From Curvibacter lanceolatus ATCC 14669 (GTDB lineage: Bacteria > Pseudomonadota > Gammaproteobacteria > Burkholderiales > Burkholderiaceae_C), in assembly GCF_000381265.1 (NCBI RefSeq), contig NZ_KB906284.1, forward strand, positions 1 to 58,078: 58,078 nt of DNA, read 5' to 3'. Positions within the stretch are counted from its first letter, which is position 1. Every line of letters begins with the position of its first letter. Positions 17,496 to 24,263 of this stretch are shown here, one piece after another. The translations under genes and the position numbers were made by a program. Below the pieces are notes generated by a model. It ran no database searches. It saw only the letters and a list, made by a program, of their open reading frames with translations, and was not told where the DNA came from.

Positions 17496-18247
17496 CCCAA
17501 GACCTGTTCCGCCAAGATGCCCGGCTGCGCGAATGCAGCGCCCATGTGACCGCCCTGACCGACGCCGGCGTGGTGCTGGACCGCAGTGTGTTCTACCCCC
17601 TGGGCGGCGGCCAGGCCGGTGACGCCGGGCAGCTGCTGCTGGCCGACGGCAGCGTGCTGCACATCATCGACACCCGCAAGGCCAAGGACGAACAGGGCCA
17701 GCCCACCGCCGACATCGTGCATGTGCCGGCCCCCGGGCAGGAGGCCGTGCTGGCCCGGCTGCAGCCGGGCAGCGAGCTCACGGCGCGCATCGACTGGGAG
17801 CGCCGCCACCGCCTGATGCGCTTTCACACCGCCACCCACCTGCTGTGCCACTTGGTGGCGCAACCGGTGAACGGCTGCTCGATCACACCCGACTATGCCC
17901 GGCTCGACTTCCACATGACCGAGCCCCTGGACAAGGACGCCCTGAGCGCCGGCTTGGCGCGCCTGGTGGCGGCGGCGCTGCCGGTGACGGTGGGCGCCAT
18001 CAGCGATGCCGAACTGGACGCCAACCCCGAGCTGGTGAAAAGCATGTCGGTGCAGCCCCCGCGGGGCAGCGGCCAGGTGCGCACCATCGCCATTGCGGCC
18101 CTGCCCGGCAGCACGGCCTTGGTCGATCTGCAGCCCTGCGGCGGCACCCATGTGGCCAACACCGCCGAGATCGGCGCCATGGTGGTGACCAAGATCGAGA
18201 AGAAAAGCGCCAACTCGCGCCGCGTCGTGCTGGGGTTTGCAGCGTGA
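17492..18247 (+). CDS. alaX: Alanyl-tRNA editing protein (AlaX)
   Basis: This 251-residue free-standing editing domain is homologous to the C-terminal part of alanyl-tRNA synthetase. It hydrolyses Ser- or Gly-mischarged tRNA-Ala in the cytoplasm. The zinc site is complete: HTATH in RFHTATHLLCHL (about residues 112-116) and CGGTH in LQPCGGTHVANTAEIG. The N-terminal FYPLGGGQAGD motif is typical of the AlaX-M size class. The start at 17492 overlaps the LysR stop by four bases (ATGA). The DsbD gene follows 56 bases later. Confidence 0.93.
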   Translation: MTQDLFRQDARLRECSAHVTALTDAGVVLDRSVFYPLGGGQAGDAGQLLLADGSVLHIIDTRKAKDEQGQPTADIVHVPAPGQEAVLARLQPGSELTARIDWERRHRLMRFHTATHLLCHLVAQPVNGCSITPDYARLDFHMTEPLDKDALSAGLARLVAAALPVTVGAISDAELDANPELVKSMSVQPPRGSGQVRTIAIAALPGSTALVDLQPCGGTHVANTAEIGAMVVTKIEKKSANSRRVVLGFAA

Positions 18248-18303
18248 GTCAGCGGCCCCTGATCGGCGGAACTTCGGCCACGGCGCCCGCTCCCAGAGCG
18301 GCC

Positions 18304-20580
18304 ATGTCCTTTTTATATCCCACCCTCCGCGCCTTGCGCTCCTGGCGGCTGACCACGGCCCTGCTGGGCGCGGCCAGCCTGCTGCTGCCCGCCACCGCCC
18401 CGGCCCAGATCGAACTGCGCACCGGCGCCGGGGCCGGCCGGCCAGCCTTGTCCAGCCCGGCCGCGCCGCCCAGCAGCGTCAGCACCCCACGCGTGCGGGC
18501 CGAGTTGCTGGCCCTGGCGCCGCAAGGCGTGGGCCCGGGCCAGCCGCTGTGGCTGGGCCTGCAGATCACCCACCAGCCCGAATGGCACACCTACTGGAAG
18601 AACCCCGGCGACTCCGGCCTGCCCACCCAGCTGAGCTGGCAGTTGCCCGCTGGACTGAGCGCGGGCGAGATCGCCTGGCCCGTGCCGCACAAGATCCGCA
18701 TCGGCGCCCTGGCCAACCTGGGCTACGAAGGCACGGTGCTGCTGCCGGTGCCCGTGACCGTGGCGCCGGGCTGGAGCGCCGCCTCCGGCACGCTGCCGAT
18801 CCGCCTCAAGGCCAGCTGGCTGGTGTGCCGCCAGGAATGCATTCCTGAAGAGGCCGAGCTGGGGCTGGACCTGCCAGTGGGCAGCTCCACCGCCGCCAGC
18901 CTGCCCGCCTTTGAGGCCGCCCGGGCCGCCCAACCCCAGGCCCTGGCAGGCGCCGCGGCCAGCCAGAGTGCGGCCCAGGTGTCGGCCGACGGCCTGAGCC
19001 TGCGCATTGCCGGCCTGCCGGCGGCCTGGCGCGGCCAGCCCCTGAACCTGTACCCCGAAACCCCGGAGATGCTCGACATCGCCGCCCCCGCCGAATCGCG
19101 CTGGGACGGCGACACCTGGGTCACCCGGGTGCCCCTGTCGGCCCAGCGCAGCGGCCAAGCCAGCCAGATCGCGGTGGTGCTGCAACGCGAAGGCACGGCC
19201 CTGCCGGCCTGGCGGGTCGAACTGCCGGTGCGCGGCGACTGGCCGGCCACGCCGGTGGCCGGCAAGGTCGAGGTCTCGCCCGCACTGAGCGCCGCGCTGG
19301 CGGCCAACCAGGCCGCGGCCCAGGCAGCGCCCGCCACCGAAAGCGGCACGGGCTCTGCCTGGCTGCCGGCCCTGCTGGGCGCCTTGCTGGGGGGGCTGAT
19401 CCTGAACCTGATGCCCTGCGTGTTCCCGGTGCTGGCCATCAAGCTGCTGGGCTTTTCGCGCCACAGCGGCGAGCACGGTGCCCGCCACCTGCGCCTGCAG
19501 GGCCTGGCCTACACCGGCGGCGTGGTGCTGTCTTTTCTGGCCCTGGGCGCGCTGATGCTGGCCTTGCGCGCGGGCGGCGCCCAGCTGGGTTGGGGCTTTC
19601 AGTTGCAGTCGCCCGGCGTGGTGGCGGCCCTGGCAGCCCTGTTCACCCTGGTCGGGCTGAACCTGGCTGGCGTGTTCGAGTTCGGCGCCTGGCTGCCCAG
19701 CGGGCTGGCCAGCGTGCAGGCGCGCCACCCCGTCATCGATGCCGGCCTGTCGGGCGTGTTGGCGGTGGCCATCGCCTCACCGTGCACCGCGCCCTTCATG
19801 GGGGCTTCGCTGGGCTTTGCCGTGGCCCTGCCCGCAGCCCAGGCGCTGGCCATCTTCGCCGCCCTGGGCCTGGGCATGGCCCTGCCTTACCTGGCCGTGG
19901 CCCTGGTGCCCGGTCTGAGCCACGGGCTGGCGCGGCGCCTGCCCCGCCCCGGCCCCTGGATGGTGGTGTTCCGCCAGTTGATGGCCTTCCCCATGTTCGG
20001 CACCGTGGCCTGGCTGGTCTGGGTGCTGGGCCAGCAAAGCGGCATCGACGGCGCGGGCGCCCTGCTGGCCCTGCTGGTGGCCCTGAGCGCCACCGTCTGG
20101 GCGCTGACGCTGCGCCACCGCGCCCGCCTGGTGCTGGGGGCGGCCTTCGCCGCCCTGCTGCTGTGGCTGGGCTGGAGCCTGGGGCCCCAGGTGACCCACC
20201 TGGCCGAACCGACCCCCAGCAGCGCCCAGGCCGACGCGACCTGGGCCCCCTGGTCCGAAGCCCAGGTGCAGAGCCTGGTGGCCCAGGGCCGGCCGGTGTT
20301 CATCGACTTCACTGCCGCCTGGTGCGTGACCTGCCAGGTCAACAAGCGCAGCACGCTGTCCAATCCGGCCTTGCTGGCCGACATGGCCCAGAACAAAGTC
20401 GCCTTGCTGCGCGCCGACTGGACACGGCAGGACCCGGCCATCACCACCGCCTTGCGTGCCCTGGGCCGCAGCGGCGTGCCTGTTTACGTGGCCTACCGGC
20501 CGGGCCAGCCGCCCCAGGTGCTGTCCGAGCTGCTGAGCGTGCGCGACGTGCGCCAGGCCCTGAACCTGCCGGGCACCTGA
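18304..20580 (+). CDS. dsbD: Thiol:disulfide interchange protein, DsbD/ScsB family
   Basis: This 758-residue inner-membrane reductase carries electrons from cytoplasmic thioredoxin to periplasmic thiol proteins. A signal peptide (residues 1-34, ending in APAQ) leads to a periplasmic immunoglobulin-like domain with a CRQEC cysteine pair. An eight-helix transmembrane domain follows, with cysteines in NLMPCVFPVLAIK and ASPCTAPFMGASL. The C-terminal thioredoxin domain has AAWCVTCQVNK. All three redox pairs are therefore present. The ATG at 18304 directly precedes the signal peptide; GTG at 18244 would add 20 unlikely residues. A small thioredoxin-like gene follows 33 bases later and may be a partner. 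Confidence 0.9.
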   Translation: MSFLYPTLRALRSWRLTTALLGAASLLLPATAPAQIELRTGAGAGRPALSSPAAPPSSVSTPRVRAELLALAPQGVGPGQPLWLGLQITHQPEWHTYWKNPGDSGLPTQLSWQLPAGLSAGEIAWPVPHKIRIGALANLGYEGTVLLPVPVTVAPGWSAASGTLPIRLKASWLVCRQECIPEEAELGLDLPVGSSTAASLPAFEAARAAQPQALAGAAASQSAAQVSADGLSLRIAGLPAAWRGQPLNLYPETPEMLDIAAPAESRWDGDTWVTRVPLSAQRSGQASQIAVVLQREGTALPAWRVELPVRGDWPATPVAGKVEVSPALSAALAANQAAAQAAPATESGTGSAWLPALLGALLGGLILNLMPCVFPVLAIKLLGFSRHSGEHGARHLRLQGLAYTGGVVLSFLALGALMLALRAGGAQLGWGFQLQSPGVVAALAALFTLVGLNLAGVFEFGAWLPSGLASVQARHPVIDAGLSGVLAVAIASPCTAPFMGASLGFAVALPAAQALAIFAALGLGMALPYLAVALVPGLSHGLARRLPRPGPWMVVFRQLMAFPMFGTVAWLVWVLGQQSGIDGAGALLALLVALSATVWALTLRHRARLVLGAAFAALLLWLGWSLGPQVTHLAEPTPSSAQADATWAPWSEAQVQSLVAQGRPVFIDFTAAWCVTCQVNKRSTLSNPALLADMAQNKVALLRADWTRQDPAITTALRALGRSGVPVYVAYRPGQPPQVLSELLSVRDVRQALNLPGT

Positions 20581-20613
20581 GCGGCCCGGCCCCTTGCACT
20601 TGAACGGACCACC

Positions 20614-20934
20614 ATGCCCGCCTTTCCACTCTATGAACCCGAAGCCCCCTCGCGCGCCGAGGTCGAAGCCCTGCCCGGGCGCACCCTGCTGCAGTTCGGC
20701 ACCGACTGGTGCGGCCACTGCCGCGCCGCCCAGGTGCCGGTGACCGAAGCCCTGGCCGCCCACCCCGGGCTGCGCCACCTGCTGGTGGAAGACGGCCCCG
20801 GCCGCCCGCTGGGCCGCGCCTATGGCGTCAAGCTGTGGCCGACGCTGATCCTGCTGATCGATGGCCAGGAAAAGGCCAGGCTGGTGCGCCCGACCGAGAC
20901 AGCCGCGGTGCTGCAGTGGCTGGCCACTGAATAA
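20614..20934 (+). CDS. Small thioredoxin-family protein
   Basis: This 106-residue thioredoxin-fold protein has active site TDWCGHCRAAQ (Cys-Gly-His-Cys, about residues 31-36) and a YGVKLWPTLILLIDG segment whose WPT holds the cis-Pro loop. There is no signal peptide, so it should be cytoplasmic. It follows dsbD by 33 bases on the same strand, which suggests it feeds electrons to DsbD or is co-expressed for thiol stress. The WCGHC motif is the more oxidising PDI type rather than the WCGPC of TrxA. A weak site (ACGGACC) precedes the ATG. Confidence 0.88.
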   Translation: MPAFPLYEPEAPSRAEVEALPGRTLLQFGTDWCGHCRAAQVPVTEALAAHPGLRHLLVEDGPGRPLGRAYGVKLWPTLILLIDGQEKARLVRPTETAAVLQWLATE

Positions 20935-20995
20935 GGCCCGAAAGCCAGCTGAGGATTCAGGGTGAACAAGCCAACGCCCCGGGCTGATGACCTCT

Positions 20996-21011
20996 TTTTG
21001 TTACAACAAAA
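20996..21011. promoter_or_regulatory. Perfect AT-rich palindrome upstream of brnTA
   Basis: TTTTGTT (20996-21002) and AACAAAA (21005-21011) flank AC. It lies 35-50 bases before brnT in the promoter region and is a candidate operator for the BrnT-BrnA complex, which autorepresses in this family. Binding is inferred. Confidence 0.45.
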
Positions 21012-21031
21012 TAAAGATTGAAGCCTGCAAA

Positions 21032-21053
21032 TCCACCATCCTAAAATGGTGGA
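21032..21053 (+). promoter_or_regulatory. Hairpin overlapping the brnT start codon
   Basis: TCCACCAT (21032-21039) and ATGGTGGA (21046-21053) are exact reverse complements around CCTAAA. The right arm begins with the brnT ATG itself, so folding in mRNA would hide the start codon; as DNA it could be an operator. No ribosome-binding sequence is visible before this ATG. Confidence 0.5.
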
Positions 21054-21333
21054 GCTTGAATATGATCCCCGCAAAAACGAAGCCAACATCCGGCAGCGCG
21101 GCCTCTCGTTTGAACTGGTGCGACAGTTTGACTTCGAGTCTTCGCTGATCTGGCAGGACAGGCGCCAGCCCTACCCTGAAACACGCTACATCGCCCTGGG
21201 CTTGATCGGTGTCCGAGCCCATGTGGTGGTGTACTCCGAGACGAACCGGGGCATCCGGGTGATCAGTTTTCGCAAGGCCAATTTCGGAGAGCAAAGCCGC
21301 TATGAGCAAGAAGCCCGATCCCGAGACGACTGA
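21046..21333 (+). CDS. brnT: BrnT-family type II toxin (ribonuclease)
   Basis: This 95-residue protein is a RelE-fold RNase of the BrnT family. The N-terminal EYDPRKNEANIRQRGLSFEL and the C-terminal RVISFRKANFGEQSRYEQ match the family pattern. The usual Lys-His-Gly in the N-terminal motif is Gln-Arg-Gly here and the usual SARRA is SFRKA, so catalytic strength is uncertain. It overlaps the antitoxin gene by 32 bases. The start codon lies in an inverted repeat and lacks a ribosome site, suggesting tightly limited translation. Confidence 0.9.
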   Translation: MVELEYDPRKNEANIRQRGLSFELVRQFDFESSLIWQDRRQPYPETRYIALGLIGVRAHVVVYSETNRGIRVISFRKANFGEQSRYEQEARSRDD

Positions 21334-21580
21334 CGCCGACAATCCGGCCTGGACAGAGGCCATGTTCAAGCAGGCAGTGCGTGTGGACGACTTGCCCGAC
21401 AGCCTGCGCGACAAGCTCAGGCGCAGCCCCCGCGGCCCGCAGAAGGCACCGCGGAAGATCTCGACCACCATCCGCTTGTCGCCCGAGGTGGTGACCGCTT
21501 TCCGCGCGGCTGGAGACGGATGGCAAACCCGCATCGATCAAGCCTTGAAAGAGTGGCTGAAGATGCACCCTCAGAGTTGA
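21302..21580 (+). CDS. brnA: BrnA-family antitoxin
   Basis: This 92-residue antitoxin has an acidic N-terminus (residues 1-50) that should mask the toxin, and a C-terminal ribbon-helix-helix DNA-binding domain (KISTTIRLSPEVVTAFRA, then GWQTRIDQALKEWL). It starts inside the toxin gene, giving the toxin-first order typical of brnTA. It should autoregulate through palindromes just upstream of brnT. Confidence 0.92.
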   Translation: MSKKPDPETTDADNPAWTEAMFKQAVRVDDLPDSLRDKLRRSPRGPQKAPRKISTTIRLSPEVVTAFRAAGDGWQTRIDQALKEWLKMHPQS

Positions 21581-21708
21581 GGTTTTGCAGCAAACTGGCT
21601 TCCGCTGCTTTCGTCAGCACTTGCTCAGCACATCAAAATTGATCCAGGGCAAGAAACCCGGGCACCCTGCGTTACAGCCAGAACGCACGGTGCTGCGACA
21701 ATCCAGGG

Positions 21709-22851
21709 ATGAGCACCTCCGCCGCCCCCCACCCAGCCGCCAGCCGCTTCGCGCCGCTGCAAAACGACACTTTTCTGCGCGCCTGCTGGCGCCAGGCCAC
21801 CGACCACACCCCGCTGTGGCTGATGCGCCAGGCCGGCCGCTACTTGCCCGAGTACTGCGCCACCCGGGCGCGGGCCGGCAGCTTCATGGGCCTGGCCACC
21901 AACACCGATTTCGCCACCGAGGTCACGCTGCAGCCGCTGGAGCGCTATGCGCTGGACGCCGCCATTTTGTTCTCCGACATCCTGACCGTGCCCGATGCCA
22001 TGGGCCTGGGCCTGTCCTTCGCCCAGGGCGAGGGCCCGCGCTTTGCCACCCCCGTGCGTGACGAGGCCGCGGTGGCGGCCCTGCAGGTGCCCGACATGGA
22101 CAAGCTGCGCTACGTGTTCGACGCCGTCACCAGCATCCGCCACGCCCTGAAGGGCCGGGTGCCACTGATCGGCTTTTCGGGCAGCCCCTGGACGCTGGCC
22201 TGCTACATGGTCGAAGGCAAGGGCAGCGATGACTACCGCCTGGTCAAGACCATGCTGTACAGCCGCCCCGACCTGATGCACCGCATGCTCGAGGTCAACG
22301 CCGATGCCGTGGCCACCTACCTGAACGCCCAGATCGAGGCCGGCGCCCAGGCGGTGATGATTTTTGACAGCTGGGGTGGCGTGCTGGCCGATGGCGCCTT
22401 CCAGCAGTTCAGCCTGGCCTACACGGCCCGCGTGCTGCAGCAGCTCAAGCGCGAACATGAGGGCGTGGCCATTCCGCGCATCGTGTTCACCAAGGGCGGC
22501 GGCCAGTGGCTGGATGCCATGTCGGCCCTGGACTGCGAGGTGCTGGGCCTGGACTGGACGGTTAACCTGGGCCAGGCGCGTGCCCGCGTGGGCGGTGCCG
22601 TGGGTGGCCCGGGCAAGGCCCTGCAGGGCAACATCGACCCCAACGTGCTGTTTGCCCCGCCGCAGCAGATTGCGCAAGAGGTAACCCGCGTGCTCGACAG
22701 CTTCGGCACCCCGCACCTGGACCCGCTGACCACCGGCCCCACCCACATCTTCAACCTGGGCCATGGCATCAGCCAGTACACCCCGCCCGAACACGTGAGC
22801 GCACTGGTCGAAGCCGTGCACACCCACTCACGGCGCCAGCGTGGGCTCTGA
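21709..22851 (+). CDS. hemE: Uroporphyrinogen decarboxylase
   Basis: This 380-residue cytosolic enzyme removes four carboxyls from uroporphyrinogen III to give coproporphyrinogen III in heme synthesis. Hallmarks are [12 protein letters not shown] (about 38-49), the [12 protein letters not shown] loop with the catalytic Asp, [19 protein letters not shown] and [12 protein letters not shown]. Length fits the family, slightly extended at the N-terminus. The ATG at 21709 is preceded by CCAGGG. A strong terminator follows. hemE and priA flank the DnaA-box array described below. Confidence 0.96.
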   Translation: MSTSAAPHPAASRFAPLQNDTFLRACWRQATDHTPLWLMRQAGRYLPEYCATRARAGSFMGLATNTDFATEVTLQPLERYALDAAILFSDILTVPDAMGLGLSFAQGEGPRFATPVRDEAAVAALQVPDMDKLRYVFDAVTSIRHALKGRVPLIGFSGSPWTLACYMVEGKGSDDYRLVKTMLYSRPDLMHRMLEVNADAVATYLNAQIEAGAQAVMIFDSWGGVLADGAFQQFSLAYTARVLQQLKREHEGVAIPRIVFTKGGGQWLDAMSALDCEVLGLDWTVNLGQARARVGGAVGGPGKALQGNIDPNVLFAPPQQIAQEVTRVLDSFGTPHLDPLTTGPTHIFNLGHGISQYTPPEHVSALVEAVHTHSRRQRGL

Positions 22852-22870
22852 AGCCTGAACGCCCCCCTGA

Positions 22871-22895
22871 AACGCCCGATCCGGGCGTTTTTTTT
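22871..22895 (+). terminator. Rho-independent terminator of hemE
   Basis: AACGCCCG (22871-22878) pairs with CGGGCGTT (22882-22889) across ATC and runs into eight T (22888-22895). It is 20 bases after the hemE stop and isolates hemE from the DnaA-box array. Confidence 0.93.
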
Positions 22896-22935
22896 CGCCT
22901 CCTCATGCGGTGCTGGAACAAGTCAAAACGGCCGC

Positions 22936-23290
22936 GTCAAGCCTCTTATGCACAAATCATCTGATGCACCGCAACACATGGGCAGCGTGGCCGCCGATAC
23001 CGCTGGAGTCTGCAAGTCATTGATTCATATAGAGTTTATGGACTGCCGATTTTGCAGGCAACCTAAGCAAAGCCTTGTGGCACAAGGGTTTTGACGGTTC
23101 ACGAACGGGATATCAACAAACTTATCCACAGGTTCTGTGAGTTTTTGTTAAACCACCCATCTGACAAGCACTTAGCGCCGTATTTTCAAGCCCGGCCTCA
23201 GCAACGCCGGCGATCGCCGAGCGAACATCTGTCTGCCAACCTCCAGGCCCCACAACACCTGCCCAGACAAGCCCCCTGAAGAACCGCAAA
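22936..23290 (+). repeat. DnaA-box unit 1
   Basis: G-box TTATGCACA at 22946-22954; AT-rich stretch about 23022-23056 (GATTCATAT, then TGCCGATTTTG); imperfect palindrome at 23069-23091 (AAAGCCTTGTG, G, CACAAGGGTTT, one mismatch); TATCAACAAAC leading into C-box TTATCCACA at 23122-23130; CAAGCACTTAGCGC at 23165-23178. Confidence 0.85.
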
Positions 23291-23300
23291 AGACCGTGCC

Positions 23301-23640
23301 GTCAAGCACTTATGCACAAAATATCTGATGCATCGCAACACGATGCGCCCCCTGACACAGCCCTGCGCGAATTACATAAGTCGTTGATTCATATGGGCTT
23401 TATATTTTGCCGATTTTGTGGGCAGCGTAAGCAAACCCTTGTGCCACAAGGGTTTGCGGCGCTTGAGGGGCGGATATCAACAAAGTTATCCACAACTTCT
23501 GTGTACACCTGAAAAACCCCTTTTGGCATCAAGCACTTAGCGCGGCTTTCTCGGCCTGCGATGAACTGAACGGAGCGAATTGACCGACAGTCGGAAAGTC
23601 TCGCGCTCGCTTCCACAGGGCCCACCCGTCGGCCGCCCTT
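23301..23640 (+). repeat. DnaA-box unit 2 (best preserved)
   Basis: G-box TTATGCACA at 23310-23318; AT-rich stretch about 23385-23420 with the same GATTCATAT and TGCCGATTTTG; a perfect 13-bp-arm palindrome at 23431-23457 (arm GCAAACCCTTGTG, centre C at 23444); TATCAACAAAG leading into C-box TTATCCACA at 23486-23494; CAAGCACTTAGCGC at 23530-23543. Box and palindrome spacings equal those of unit 1 exactly. Confidence 0.88.
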
Positions 23641-23654
23641 GACACAGGGCATGC

Positions 23655-23990
23655 TCCGAGACTTGTGCACAGCAGCAAGCCACCCCCAGGCTTGGCTTGA
23701 AGAGGGTGTCTTTTCACAATTCACGTTTTCATGCATTTCCAAGCCTTTGATTTCATTGGACTTTTTAAACTGCCAAATAAACAGGCAAGTCGTTGAAAGC
23801 CTTGTGGGACAAGGCTTTGACGTGGCTGGCGACAGGCTATCCCCAAAGTTATCCACAGAAAACCGGTGCTCTTCTGAAAAATGCAAGCAAATCAAGCACT
23901 TGCGGACAAGTCGTGAGACCCAGGCTGATGCGAACAAGTCTGTGGACAGTTTGTGCAGCCTTGGGGACAAGTCTTGTTGGCACGAAAGTG
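23655..23990 (+). repeat. DnaA-box unit 3 (diverged)
   Basis: Degenerate G-box TTGTGCACA at 23663-23671; AT-rich stretch about 23725-23785 (TTTAAACTGCCAAATAAAC inside); palindrome at 23796-23818 with arms AAAGCCTTGT and ACAAGGCTTT around GGG; C-box TTATCCACA at 23849-23857; CAAGCACTT at 23893-23901. The palindrome arms differ from unit 2 at matching positions on both sides. Confidence 0.78.
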
Positions 23991-24000
23991 CGTTCGCTGG

Positions 24001-24200
24001 TCGAAGTTATGCACAAAACTGGGGCACCTGCTCGGCCCTGAAAAACACCCCTTCTGGGCCGCTTGAAAAAATGGCTAAGTCCTTGTCCGCATTCAATTTG
24101 CGAGTGGCCATGGCGGCAGGGGCAGCCGCTCGCGCGAGCGGCCCAGGCCAAGCCCAGTGGCCCTGCGCGAGCATCTGTCAACAAACTTATCCACAGTTGG
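24001..24200 (+). repeat. DnaA-box unit 4 (truncated, abuts priA)
   Basis: G-box TTATGCACA at 24007-24015; a different perfect palindrome of 18 bases at 24125-24142 (arms GCCGCTCGC and GCGAGCGGC) replaces the one seen in units 1-3; TGTCAACAAAC leads into C-box TTATCCACA at 24187-24195. The CAAGCACTT element is absent, and priA starts 69 bases after the C-box. Confidence 0.75.
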
Positions 24201-24263
24201 CACAGGCGTTCCAAGCCGGGGGCTGGGTCGGGCCCCCGGCGCACTGACGCACAATCCAGCCCC

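Larger units (their letters stand above)
22930..24200 (+). repeat. Tandem DnaA-box array between hemE and priA (four units of about 350 bp)
   Basis: Seven exact copies of TTATNCACA, all on the plus strand, lie in 1.25 kb without genes: TTATGCACA at 22946, 23310 and 24007, and TTATCCACA at 23122, 23486, 23849 and 24187. An eighth, one-mismatch box (TTGTGCACA) is at 23663. They alternate G-type, C-type in four repeat units. G-to-C distances are 176, 176, 186 and 180 bases, and unit spacing is 364, 353 and 344. Units 1-3 share a palindrome between the boxes and a CAAGCACTT motif 43-44 bases after the C-box starts. TTATCCACA is the tightest-binding E. coli DnaA site, so DnaA binding is likely. 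Its role (origin, DnaA titration or DnaA reactivation) is inference; short open frames here lack ribosome sites and families. Confidence 0.85.

Noticed and set aside
23091-23970. Short open frames inside the DnaA-box array (for example 23091-23279, 23312-23512, 23389-23970)
   Set aside because: They follow the repeat units, lack ribosome sites and family motifs, and their translations differ between units, so they are not coding.
22930-24200. Chromosomal origin oriC
   Set aside because: DnaA boxes are dense, but no dnaA, dnaN, gyrB or rpmH lies nearby, all boxes share one orientation in tandem repeats, and the highly expressed rpo/ribosomal cluster to the right would be head-on to a fork from here. 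Kept only as a possibility within the main finding.
22930-24200. CRISPR array or plasmid iterons
   Set aside because: Repeat units are about 350 bp with no short identical repeats and unique spacers, and there is no rep or cas gene.
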